Shown here piece after piece: positions 24,722 through 32,766 of a stretch of DNA of 64,000 bases. The DNA lies in assembly GCA_964574325.1 (NCBI GenBank), contig CAZNMY010000002.1, positions 124,001 to 188,000 of the forward strand, in the 5' to 3' direction. Numbering within the stretch: position 1 is the stretch's first letter; each line of letters begins with the position of its first letter. Source of the stretch: CAMDPA01 sp964574325 (GTDB lineage Bacteria > Pseudomonadota > Alphaproteobacteria > Rhizobiales > Hyphomicrobiaceae). Below the pieces are notes generated by a model. The model made no database searches, was not told the DNA's origin, and saw nothing but the letters and a program-made list of their open reading frames with translations. Position numbers and translations under genes: made by a program.

Positions 24722-25270
24722 TCATGCGTCGGCATCAATCCCGCTTCGCTTGAGATCGACCATCCTCACGATCATGGCGCGTCCGGGATCGAACGGCAGT
24801 TCCTGAAATCCCCACTTAGCGTAGAGCGCACGCACCGTGTCATCGAGCGGATGAGTGATGACGCCGACACTTCCGACGATCTCTGCGGCGCGCAATGACG
24901 TCTTGAGTGCGAATACCAGAAGCGATGCTGCATGCCCCCGCCCTTGGTGGTCCTTATGGATTGCAAGTTGGCCAAGAAGCGTCACCGGCACGGGATCGGG
25001 CCGGTTGCGCTGCTGGGATTTGGGTAGGAAGGCGCGTTCGATTTGGGCGGCACTCAGTGTGACGTATCCAACGATAGCGCCGGAAGTTGTATCGCAGATC
25101 ACATTGACCCGCGACGCACCGCCAGTGTGATTGGCCCATGCATGGCGCCGGAACCAGTTGTTGAGCGACTCTCGCCCACAGTCGAACGCTGTCCTGTCAT
25201 CCGATTCAGCGAGTGGCCTTGGCGGTGTGACACTGGGCGAAGAAACGGGGGGCGGCACTATCGCTGCCAT
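24722..25270 (-). CDS. GNAT-family toxin (TacT/AtaT-like)
   Basis: 182 residues. Residues 25-45 hold FDCGRESLNNWFRRHAW, the N-terminal signature of toxin-type GNATs, and VTLLGQLAIHKDHQGRGHAASLL contains the Q-x-x-G-x-G/A acetyl-CoA pyrophosphate loop; YAKWGFQELP closes the fold. TacT-type toxins acetylate aminoacyl-tRNA and stop translation. The RHH antitoxin gene lies upstream with a 13-base overlap. An unusually long proline-rich N-terminal extension (residues 1-20) precedes the domain. Confidence 0.82.
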   Translation of the reverse strand: MAAIVPPPVSSPSVTPPRPLAESDDRTAFDCGRESLNNWFRRHAWANHTGGASRVNVICDTTSGAIVGYVTLSAAQIERAFLPKSQQRNRPDPVPVTLLGQLAIHKDHQGRGHAASLLVFALKTSLRAAEIVGSVGVITHPLDDTVRALYAKWGFQELPFDPGRAMIVRMVDLKRSGIDADA

Positions 25271-25539
25271 GTTGGTCGATTGCGCGCGAGCTTCTTGAGT
25301 GCCGGGATCGGCTTGGCAGGCTCGTTCACCCAGGCTTCAAAGGCATCCCAATCCTTGGCCGGGATTGTGAAGATGCGTCGTTCAAGCACATCGATTTCTG
25401 CCGCTTCCAACGCCTTGCGCCGCACGAACTCACTGAGGCTCGTATGAGCCTGCTCCGACGCAGCTTCCAGGATCGCCCGCTCGTCTGGGCTGACGCGGAC
25501 GCTTAAGACGGACGTGGCTGTGTCGGAAGGATTTCGCAT
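25258..25539 (-). CDS. DUF1778-type RHH antitoxin
   Basis: 93 residues from ATG 25539. The SVRVSPDERAILEAASEQAHTSLSEFVRRKALEAA segment is the ribbon-helix-helix of DUF1778/TacA antitoxins, and the C-terminal KDWDAFEAWVNEPAKPIPAL is the toxin-wrapping tail. It precedes and overlaps the GNAT toxin gene. A perfect inverted repeat starts two bases upstream of its ATG, consistent with autoregulation. Confidence 0.85.
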   Translation of the reverse strand: MRNPSDTATSVLSVRVSPDERAILEAASEQAHTSLSEFVRRKALEAAEIDVLERRIFTIPAKDWDAFEAWVNEPAKPIPALKKLARNRPTWQR

Positions 25540-25540
25540 G

Positions 25541-25559
25541 TGTATGACAATAGCATACA
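25541..25559. promoter_or_regulatory. Probable RHH antitoxin operator
   Basis: TGTATG (25541-25546), seven bases, CATACA (25554-25559): a perfect inverted repeat directly before the antitoxin start codon. Palindromic TGTAT/ATACA operators are typical of TacA/AtaR-type repressors. Confidence 0.6.
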
Positions 25560-25652
25560 GGGCGGAAGAAGGCAATGTTTGCTTCGAGCCGGCTTGCCGT
25601 CGCGCCGCCAGGGCGGCGAACCGTCGTGATAGCATCCAGTCACATGAATGGA

Positions 25653-25988
25653 TCAATCACTTCCGCCCGCCCCTGGCAACAGATCCACTGCCTCGACGGC
25701 GTAGCCATCCTTCTGCAAGGCGAGCAGCACGAGATGGCGAACGGTCGTTCGTTGATCCAGTGCGCGCTGCTTCATGGCATCGACGAGATACCCTGGAATA
25801 CGCACCGTGAGCTTCTGTTGCCGTCTTGGCGGCGCGACAGCGGGACGGCTTGCCGTCACGGCGGCTACGCTCGCCGCTTTGGTCTGGGGGCGAACCATCG
25901 TTGGAACACCTAGGCGTTCGTTGACGCGTTCGAGTTCGCTATCGTCGGCATCGAGTGGGGCGATCGGGCGGAAATTCGGCTTGCTCAT
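25653..25988 (-). CDS. ParB/ParG-like partition partner
   Basis: 111 residues. The N-terminal 55 residues are unstructured; the C-terminal half (QQKLTVRIPGYLVDAMKQRALDQRTTVRHLVLLALQKDGY) is a CopG/RHH-like DNA-binding domain. It directly follows parA with a TAATG overlap, the usual position of the centromere-binding partner in type Ib partition systems. It is the best candidate to bind the inverted repeats found around this region. Confidence 0.65.
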   Translation of the reverse strand: MSKPNFRPIAPLDADDSELERVNERLGVPTMVRPQTKAASVAAVTASRPAVAPPRRQQKLTVRIPGYLVDAMKQRALDQRTTVRHLVLLALQKDGYAVEAVDLLPGAGGSD

Positions 25989-26683
25989 TAGGCGGCTCCT
26001 TCAAGGTGTTCTTCAGGGATGAAAGCTGAATGCAGCAGCGCCTCGATATCGGCGCGTACGGCGTCCAATTCTTGGACGGCCTTTGCGACCGTCGGGCGCT
26101 TGCGGTCTGCGAAATGGGGCGGGTGGCCTGAGAGGCCCAGTTCTTCATAGGCGGCGCGCTGCATGACGCGGGTCTTGATGCGCGGCAGACGGAGCCGGAC
26201 AATCTCGAGGGTCGAGTAGAGTTGGCCTGATGAGGAGAGGGTCGGTACGCGGTTGAGCAACAGCCTGTAAAGCGGTTCTCTTCCGAATGCCTGATAGACC
26301 GAGGTGATGTGGCGGGCGACGCGGGATGCTTCGAAGATGTCGGCCTCGGTCGGTGCAGCTGGAATGAGCGTCAGGTGGGCTCTTGCGACGGCGACAGTCA
26401 ATGCCCGCTCGTAGGTCCCTGCCACGTCGATCAGAATGACGTCGGGGTTTGATGTGGCTACCAGTTCGGCCAGATGCTCGGTCAGTCCTGCCGGATCTGG
26501 TGCCGTGACCGTAATGCCGTCAGGCCGTCGCGCCGTATCAGCGAACCAGCGTGAAACGGTACGGTTGTTATCGAGATCGACAATGTGGACTTTATCGCCA
26601 TCGGCTGCCCAGACACCGGCAAGGCAGCCGGTGATCGTCGATTTTCCGACGCCGCCCTTGGAGGAAGCGAGTGTAATAATCAT
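25988..26683 (-). CDS. parA: ParA-family partition ATPase
   Basis: 231 residues from ATG 26683 (upstream codons lack coding character). MIITLASSKGGVGKSTITG is the deviant Walker A motif with the signature lysine; DVILIDVAGTYERAL holds the Walker B aspartate. Small ParA proteins without a DNA-binding N-terminus are type Ib plasmid partition ATPases, regulated by their partner. One copy of the TGACRGC-N3-CYGTCR repeat lies 65 bases upstream. Confidence 0.88.
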   Translation of the reverse strand: MIITLASSKGGVGKSTITGCLAGVWAADGDKVHIVDLDNNRTVSRWFADTARRPDGITVTAPDPAGLTEHLAELVATSNPDVILIDVAGTYERALTVAVARAHLTLIPAAPTEADIFEASRVARHITSVYQAFGREPLYRLLLNRVPTLSSSGQLYSTLEIVRLRLPRIKTRVMQRAAYEELGLSGHPPHFADRKRPTVAKAVQELDAVRADIEALLHSAFIPEEHLEGAA

Positions 26684-26747
26684 GAAGTATCCTTTTCGGG
26701 CGAAACGCCCGCAGTGACGGCAAGCTGGCTCTGCGGCAATTCGTAGA

Positions 26748-26772
26748 GCCGTCATGACAGCGTACCGTCACG
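26748..26772. repeat. TGACRGC-N3-CYGTCR inverted repeat, copy 3 (parA upstream)
   Basis: GCCGTCATGACAGC, GTA, CCGTCACGG. The core is TGACAGC-GTA-CCGTCA; a single TGACGGC half-site lies at 26715-26721. It is in the promoter region of parA, so it could be both operator and centromere. Confidence 0.55.
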
Positions 26773-26815
26773 GCGCATGAAGTCCACAACGATTCGCGTG
26801 CAATAGAGCAGGGAA

Positions 26816-27820
26816 CTATTTCAAGCCCAAGGCCGCCCGAATGGCTGGAACTGAGCTTTGTGTCGTCGGGCGTTTGGCGCCAAAGGGCATAGCTGGGCTT
26901 GCCCGTCTAAGCAGGTCCGCGATTTCCGACTCCCTTAGGCTGACGGCGATGTCTAAGGCAGTTGTGCCGTACCTATTCAGCACATCGGGCCGGGCACCCT
27001 TTTTTACCAGCCGTTTTACAACATCGATGCGGCGGTTGCGGGCAGCCACGTGCAGTGCGGTGTTACCATCGCTGTTTGGGACATCAAGCGTTGCTCCCCT
27101 GTCAATCAGCAGCTTCGCAAGATCTATGCTGCTATAGGCAGCCACATGCAGCGCGGTGTTGCCAGAATTGTTGAGGGCGTCGAGCGCCGCGCCGCTGTCA
27201 ATCAGAAGTCTTACAAGATCCATGCGGCGGGAGCGGACCGCCACATGCAGGGCAGTATCGCCGGAATTGTTGAGGGCACCGACCGCCGCACCCTTTGCGA
27301 TGAGCAGTTTTGCAAGAGCGGTGTTGCCGTTGTGGGCAACCATGTGCAGCGCGGTGTCACCGTCGCTGTTCGGGACATCAAGCGTCGCACCCTCGCCAAT
27401 CAACAGTTTTGCAATGTCGCTGCGGTCGTTGCGGGCAGCCACATGCAGCGCGGTGTTGCCAGAATTGTTGCGGACATCAAGCGTCGCACCCCTGTCAATC
27501 AGTAGCTTCGCAATATCAAGGCTGCTATGGGCGGCCGTATGCAGAGCGGTGCTGCCCAAATTGTCGCGGACATCAAGCGTCGCGCCCCTGTCAATCACCA
27601 GTCTCGCAATATCCAAGCTACGGGTGCTGACTGCTATGTGCAGGGTAGTGTCGCCTCTCTGGTTCTTGAAATCAGGATCGGCGCCAGCATCCATGAGTTG
27701 GCTTGCGGCCGGAATATTTCCTTCGCCGACTGCGGCATGCAGGATGAGATGAAGTTGATTGGGATTTCTCGCCTTAAGCGAAACAAGGGCAGCAGCAAGG
27801 TTGAACGCATTTGATTTCAT
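26816..27820 (-). CDS. Ankyrin-repeat protein, 334 aa
   Basis: Starts at ATG 27820 with GGAGAAAC just upstream. About nine 33-residue ankyrin repeats fill residues 25-310, with the consensus G-x-TALHVAA and LLIDRGATLDV visible in each. The N-terminus (FNLAAALVSLKARNPNQLH) and C-terminus (PAIRAALGLK) are almost the same as those of the ankyrin protein at 27955-28764, so the two are duplicates with different repeat numbers. Ankyrin domains bind proteins; no catalytic domain is present. Cytoplasmic by absence of a signal peptide. Confidence 0.9.
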   Translation of the reverse strand: MKSNAFNLAAALVSLKARNPNQLHLILHAAVGEGNIPAASQLMDAGADPDFKNQRGDTTLHIAVSTRSLDIARLVIDRGATLDVRDNLGSTALHTAAHSSLDIAKLLIDRGATLDVRNNSGNTALHVAARNDRSDIAKLLIGEGATLDVPNSDGDTALHMVAHNGNTALAKLLIAKGAAVGALNNSGDTALHVAVRSRRMDLVRLLIDSGAALDALNNSGNTALHVAAYSSIDLAKLLIDRGATLDVPNSDGNTALHVAARNRRIDVVKRLVKKGARPDVLNRYGTTALDIAVSLRESEIADLLRRASPAMPFGAKRPTTQSSVPAIRAALGLK

Positions 27821-27895
27821 ATGTTTCTCCAAAATAAATTAAAGCACGCATTTAAAAGCATTGATTACTATTTGCTTCGATTCGTAGCTCCATCA

Positions 27896-27912
27896 TGACG
27901 GCACACCGTCGG
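27896..27912. repeat. TGACRGC-N3-CYGTCR inverted repeat, copy 4
   Basis: TGACGGC-ACA-CCGTCG lies between the two ankyrin genes, upstream of the first of them. It matches copies 2 and 3 in arm sequence and in the 3-base spacer. Confidence 0.45.
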
Positions 27913-27954
27913 ATCGCCTGAAATATACAACAATTGTCGCGCATCACAGACTGG

Positions 27955-28764
27955 CTACTTTAGGCCTAGAGCTGACCGAATGGCTGGGATTAACTTCGGT
28001 GTCTCCGGTCGTTGAGAGTTAAGGGAATTGCCGTCCTTGGGCATAAGCAAATTGACAATCTCCGTGTGACCTTTGCGGGCCGCCCAGTGCACAGCGAGGG
28101 CGTTAAACTGGTTCGGGAGATTGCAGTTGGCACCGGTCCTAATCAACAGCTCCACAATCGCGATATGACCATGACAAGCAGCCATGTGCAGCGCAGTGTC
28201 GCCGAAGCTGTTCTGGGCATCAAGCGCTGCACCTTTGTCGATCAGCAGCTTTGCGGTGTTCATGCTGCCATTGCGGGCAGCCATGTGCAGCGCAGTGTCG
28301 CCGAAGCCGTTCTGGGCATCAAGCACTGCACCTTTGTCGATCAGTACCTTTGCGGTGTTCATGCTGCCATTTCGCGCGGCCATGTGCAGCGCAGTGTTGC
28401 CATCGCTGTTTCGGACATTGAGACAGGGACCTTTGTCGACCAGCAGCTTTGCAAGTGTGGTGTTGCCGTCGCGGGTAGCCACGTGCAATGCGGTGTTGCC
28501 ATCTCTGTTTGGGACGTCGGGGCGGGCACCCTTTCTGAGAAGTAATTTGACCATATCTGTGTTGCGAATACTGACGGCAATGTGCAGTGCGGTGTTGCCG
28601 AGGCTGTTCGGTTCGTCAGGACTGGCTCCTGCATCAATTAAGCACTTGGCGGCTTCCAGATTGTTCTTGGAAACTGCTTCAGTCAGAAGCATGTGGAGTT
28701 GATTTGGAGAGTTGGCCCTGAGTGTGGCAAGCGCACCTGCGAGATTAAATATGTTTGACGTCAT
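27955..28764 (-). CDS. Ankyrin-repeat protein, 269 aa
   Basis: About seven ankyrin repeats (G-N/D-TALHMAARNGSMNTAKLLIDKGA) between a short N-terminal helix (IFNLAGALATLRANSPNQLH) and the C-terminal IPAIRSALGLK. Two central repeats are nearly identical at DNA level, pointing to recent internal duplication. It is paralogous to the preceding ankyrin gene and is also on the minus strand, just upstream of the replication origin. A binding partner is not evident. Confidence 0.9.
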   Translation of the reverse strand: MTSNIFNLAGALATLRANSPNQLHMLLTEAVSKNNLEAAKCLIDAGASPDEPNSLGNTALHIAVSIRNTDMVKLLLRKGARPDVPNRDGNTALHVATRDGNTTLAKLLVDKGPCLNVRNSDGNTALHMAARNGSMNTAKVLIDKGAVLDAQNGFGDTALHMAARNGSMNTAKLLIDKGAALDAQNSFGDTALHMAACHGHIAIVELLIRTGANCNLPNQFNALAVHWAARKGHTEIVNLLMPKDGNSLNSQRPETPKLIPAIRSALGLK

Positions 28765-28975
28765 GTTTCACTCTCAAATAATTATAAAAACACCCAGATA
28801 TTAATGACAAACCTTGAAAGTAAAAAGAGCGCAGTTGTAAATGCTTTAGCTTTTCTATCATTGCATTAATTTAATAAATCGACTGGATGTTAAAAATGTT
28901 AAATATAGTTAGATAAGTTAAGCCTGTGGGGATCGTTTGCAGAGCATTGATACAGCGGACTTATTCGGTTCTGCT

Positions 28976-29148
28976 GGTCGCCAGAGGTGCGAGTCCCGGT
29001 CGGCAAAGGTGCGAAGCGTGGTCGCTGGATGTGCGAAGTGCAGTCGGCAAAGGTGCGAAGCTGGTCGGCGATAGTGCGTTTGGGCGGAAAGTGCAGAAAT
29101 GCTGCACGTGGGAAGCATTTAAGGCGGCTCGGTCGGCGATAGTGCGAA
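28976..29148. repeat. Iteron array, candidate oriV
   Basis: Six direct repeats of the form GGTCGGCRANRGTGCGAA start at 28976, 28998, 29020, 29042, 29063 and 29131. The first five are spaced 22, 22, 22 and 21 bases, two helical turns, and a degenerate copy lies at about 29082-29097. The array is directly upstream of the rep gene, with AT-rich DNA (28770-28920) on the other side that could be the melting region. This is the layout of an iteron-controlled plasmid origin. Confidence 0.82.
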
Positions 29149-29152
29149 TCAT

Positions 29153-30316
29153 TTGCCAGAGCGGTCGCACGTATGCCGTCATGGAGAGGTGCTTCATCCG
29201 CTTCTTCCAGAACGCCATCCCGTGCGTGATTTCTTTGTGCTCGACACCATCGACATGGCGCCGCGAAGCGACATGGCGACCATGGAGCACCCGATCTACT
29301 CGCTCTCTACGGTGCCGGAACGACGACGACTGAACTACGAGAATGGCGACGTGCGCGTCGAGATCATTCCGAGTTCGATCGGATTGCCGACGGTCTTCGA
29401 CAAGGACATCGTCATCTACTGCATCTCGAAGCTGATGCAAGCCAAGAACCAGGGTGAGGCCATCAAACAGGAGGTCAGGCTTACGACGCACGATCTGCTG
29501 GTGGAGACCAACCGGCCGACCAATAACCTTGGCTACGAACGATTGCTGCCGGCGCTCAATCGCCTGCGCGGAGTGGTCATCAACACGACGATTTCGACTG
29601 GGGATGCAAAAACCACGCATGGCTTCGGGCTGATCGATGCGTTCGAGTACAATCGCAAGGGCTCGATGCACGCCGAGCGGCTCAAGTACCTCGACATCAA
29701 GCTTTCGGACTGGATTTACAGGGCCATTGCCTCATCAGAGGTGCTGCCAATCAATCGGGACTATTTCCGTCTGCGGGCGCCGGTTGATCGGCGCATCTAC
29801 GAGATCGTGCGTAAACATTGTGGCAAGCAGGCCTCGTGGCGCGTCGGCCTGGAGTTATTGCAGAAGAAGGTCGGCTCGAAGCAGGCAGAAAAGCATTTTC
29901 ACTCGCATCTGCGTAATTTGGTACGCAGCAATCATCTGCCGGATTACGCCGTAACGGTCGAGGAAGGACAGGCGGTCTTCTATAGGCGATCAGGGCTCGA
30001 TGGTCGCGACAGCATGCCGTCAGGCCGTCTTGTTGCCTCGCCGTCTCGCCGCATTGGTGGCAAGCCGGCTCGGCTTCAGGAACAGGCTCGCGCGGTCCCG
30101 CTCGAAGATCAGGATGGAATTCGAAATGCCACCCCGCGCTCGGTTCGTATCAGCACGCAGGCCTTCGAGCAGGCGAGGGAAATTGCGCCGGGCTGGGATC
30201 GCTATGCGCTGGAGCAGATCTATGTCGGGTGGGCATCCGGCAAGGATGAGGCACGCAACGAGGATGCGCGGTTCCTTGGCTGGGTCAAAAGCTATACGAA
30301 AGGCAAGCCGCCATAG
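29153..30316 (+). CDS. repA: RPA-type plasmid replication initiator
   Basis: The protein carries the signature of the replication initiator protein A family: RDFFVLDTIDMAPRSDMATMEHPIYSLS, then NYENGDVRVEIIPSSIGLPTVFDKDIVIY, two winged-helix domains and a KHCGKQASWRVGLELL block. The start is uncertain: TTG 29153 and GTG 29189 are in frame, and no strong ribosome binding site is seen; the first ATG comes only at residue 35. The iterons it should bind lie immediately upstream. The last 100 residues form a separate region with a FLGWVKSYTKG end. Confidence 0.85.
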   Translation: MPERSHVCRHGEVLHPLLPERHPVRDFFVLDTIDMAPRSDMATMEHPIYSLSTVPERRRLNYENGDVRVEIIPSSIGLPTVFDKDIVIYCISKLMQAKNQGEAIKQEVRLTTHDLLVETNRPTNNLGYERLLPALNRLRGVVINTTISTGDAKTTHGFGLIDAFEYNRKGSMHAERLKYLDIKLSDWIYRAIASSEVLPINRDYFRLRAPVDRRIYEIVRKHCGKQASWRVGLELLQKKVGSKQAEKHFHSHLRNLVRSNHLPDYAVTVEEGQAVFYRRSGLDGRDSMPSGRLVASPSRRIGGKPARLQEQARAVPLEDQDGIRNATPRSVRISTQAFEQAREIAPGWDRYALEQIYVGWASGKDEARNEDARFLGWVKSYTKGKPP

Positions 30317-30368
30317 CGGTTGTCGAACGGCGTGAATGACAGCTCAATCTTGGCGACGAGATGGGCAG

Positions 30369-31703
30369 CTACTGCAATCGACCCAACTCGACCTCGATCC
30401 GTTCCAACGACTGGCAGATTTCTCGGTTCTGTCTTCGCGCTCGCTCGATCAGATGCATTGCTTCTACAGCAGCGCTTCGTCCGATCCCGAGTTGGGTCGC
30501 AAGCAGATCGAGCGGATGCCCCGTGACTGTCTTGGCGACGTACAGTACCAGGCCGCGACGCGATAGCTTGCCCTGATCGTGTTGGCTTGCGTGGAGCGGA
30601 TGTTCCTCACGATCCCAAGTACGTGCGACGGCGTCGGCGATTGTCTCGAGCGAGGGAACGTGCCTGATGGCTGACGCACCGATATTCACCGCGATCTTGT
30701 CAATCTCTTCGAGGGTTGGCTGCCGTGCGATGACGTGCCTGTAAGCGCTGTAGGCATCGACTGCAGCACCAAGCTGCCAACCGTCTCCCCAGAGTTCTTC
30801 TGCCATGCGCTTGACTGCGCCATCGGGTATGGCAGTGACGGCGGATGGAATACGAAGTTGCCCGCATAGACGTGCGATCAACGTTTGCCGGAAGCGGCAA
30901 TCAAACGATCCAATCGCGGTATCGCGCCAATCACCCGAGTGCGCGCGCCATGGCTCATTTGCCGAGCCGAACGTGTCGGGCGTCATGGCAACGAGGACGC
31001 ATGCTGATTTCGGCAACCGCTGGGCAAACTTCGCCCACCAATCTGTCTGACGCGAAGCTAGCGGCGAGCGATCGGCGTTGTCGATGAGGACAAGATCCGC
31101 ATCGGCCACATCGGGAAGCGCTTTGTCGGTAGCGCAATTCGACCGTTCGACGGTGCCAAGGTCGATGACGGTAACGGTCATATTGCCCCGGCGAAGCGCC
31201 ATACACGCCATTTGAAGCAGCATCGTAGTCTTTCCGCTTCCGCCCTTCCCGGACAATGACTGCCAGATGCCGCGTGACGGGCGATGCGCCGCAATCTCGA
31301 CGAGGTCCCGGGCCGCCGCCAACGCTTCGACATTGTGCGTCCCCTGCAGTACATCCGGCGGACGTATATACTCAGGTGCACATGCCGCGCTTTTGGTATG
31401 CGCGCGAAGCCGAGACAACAAATCGTTGTCTCCCGCCTCAGCGTCGTGAGCGCTGTCTGCGTCCTCGGCATGAATACGGGCGTGGTCGTCCTCAGCTTGG
31501 CTCGCGCACGATGATGCGGCCTGCACTTGAAGTGCGTCCATGACGCGCTCGACGTTCATCGCGGCAACGTAGTCATGGGCGGGTTGCGAAAGGAGTTGCA
31601 GCAGGCTGCGTTCGAACGCGGCCTTCCGCGTGACTCGATCTCCGTTGGAATAGGAGATGAATACGCGCTGGCGCCCGGGACCGGTTTTGGTCGTGTTGTC
31701 CAT
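30369..31703 (-). CDS. DnaA-like AAA+ protein
   Basis: 444 residues. The Walker A motif is SLSGKGGSGKTTMLLQ (about residues 150-162) and Walker B DLVLIDNADRS. The C-terminal 60 residues (HPLDLLATQLGIGRSAAVEAMHLIERA) resemble domain IV of DnaA, the helix-turn-helix that reads DnaA boxes. The N-terminal 110 residues are unique and acidic. It lies convergent to repA and could load the helicase or remodel the origin. A partner gene follows upstream in the same operon. Confidence 0.6.
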   Translation of the reverse strand: MDNTTKTGPGRQRVFISYSNGDRVTRKAAFERSLLQLLSQPAHDYVAAMNVERVMDALQVQAASSCASQAEDDHARIHAEDADSAHDAEAGDNDLLSRLRAHTKSAACAPEYIRPPDVLQGTHNVEALAAARDLVEIAAHRPSRGIWQSLSGKGGSGKTTMLLQMACMALRRGNMTVTVIDLGTVERSNCATDKALPDVADADLVLIDNADRSPLASRQTDWWAKFAQRLPKSACVLVAMTPDTFGSANEPWRAHSGDWRDTAIGSFDCRFRQTLIARLCGQLRIPSAVTAIPDGAVKRMAEELWGDGWQLGAAVDAYSAYRHVIARQPTLEEIDKIAVNIGASAIRHVPSLETIADAVARTWDREEHPLHASQHDQGKLSRRGLVLYVAKTVTGHPLDLLATQLGIGRSAAVEAMHLIERARRQNREICQSLERIEVELGRLQ

Positions 31704-31708
31704 GGAGG

Positions 31709-32503
31709 CTACTCTTTCGATCGCTTGGTCTGCGCGTACTGCCGATAGACCCTGGAGCCGACTTCGACGAGGCTGCGGTGGAGGCGCTTCTTGCTGTTTT
31801 CGACGTCGCGAACCGTCGTGGGATATCCAAATTCGGTCAGCAGTTCAGCGGTGAATTTGTTGTCCCCAGAGCTCAACATGAGGTCGTCGTCGACTTCACT
31901 GACGGGCTGCAGAGTTTCGGTATCGAAGCCCGCTTCGGAGACCAGCAATGCGTAGTGACGGACCAGACCCGCATCCTGAAACGCGCGAGCTTTCATGTAG
32001 GTCGAAAGTTCCATGAGAAAGATGTGAGCGAGGCCGTCATCGACTATCCGTTCAATGAGGTGCTGCAGAGGAGTTGTGGCACGGTTGGATGTCGTGCGCT
32101 TCGGGTGCCGCTTATTGTCGGGACGGATCTGTCCGAATAGTTCTGCGCCATCGAAGGGAAATGGATCGCCTAAAGACCGGTTCCATCCATCGCGCCCGCC
32201 GCCCCGTCGCCCGCTGCCGTCGGTCACAGTCTGACAATTGCGGATGGCAGCGCGATCGCCTTCAAGCTCCTGGTGTCGGCGGAACTTCTTGCGCGCCGTC
32301 TGCTCGAGCTGTGTCCCATCGGCTTTGTTGGCGGCAAGCTCCGGGGAGTGCGTGATGGCCTCGAGATGTCTCAGCCACTCGTTCTGCCGGAAATCCTCGA
32401 GCGAGAGACCGCCGATCGCAAATGCGTCAGGCGTTGGAGTGCGTGTGTGCCGGAGGTCATCGTCGGGTTTCGACCATTCCTCCTTGCTATCGTCCTGCTC
32501 CAT
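31709..32503 (-). CDS. Hypothetical protein upstream of the DnaA-like gene, 264 aa
   Basis: Five bases separate it from the DnaA-like gene, so the two are one operon. The N-terminal half is charged and disordered; residues 145-255 form a helical domain (PLQHLIERIVDDGLAHIFLMEL; TAELLTEFGYPTTVRDVENSKKRLHRSL). No family recognised. A role in replication is suggested only by position. Confidence 0.55.
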   Translation of the reverse strand: MEQDDSKEEWSKPDDDLRHTRTPTPDAFAIGGLSLEDFRQNEWLRHLEAITHSPELAANKADGTQLEQTARKKFRRHQELEGDRAAIRNCQTVTDGSGRRGGGRDGWNRSLGDPFPFDGAELFGQIRPDNKRHPKRTTSNRATTPLQHLIERIVDDGLAHIFLMELSTYMKARAFQDAGLVRHYALLVSEAGFDTETLQPVSEVDDDLMLSSGDNKFTAELLTEFGYPTTVRDVENSKKRLHRSLVEVGSRVYRQYAQTKRSKE

Positions 32504-32766
32504 GAACGCCTCTCACCACGAGCCGACAGTTCGATGCTGTCCACATACCGTGGCGACCTGAAGGCATTTTGCCGTCTTGGCTTCGAATAATTATTCGGTC
32601 GTGATTTTCAGCAGAGCCCGCTGATCTCTGAACATCCTGGACGGCAAAATTCGCTTCGTTGGCCCGGTTGTCCTTGAAGGACAGCGCGGAGACGAGAGAT
32701 GGCCAGCGAGTCAGTACTTCCCGACGGGGCGTGTGCGCGCGATGCGGATGGCGGGAACTCTCGGCC

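Noticed and set aside
26816..28764. DNA tandem repeats as a satellite or CRISPR
   Set aside because: The 99-base periodicity is that of ankyrin codons within open genes.
28976..29148. CRISPR array
   Set aside because: The repeats are only 18 bases with 4-base gaps and lie before a replication initiator without cas genes; they are iterons.
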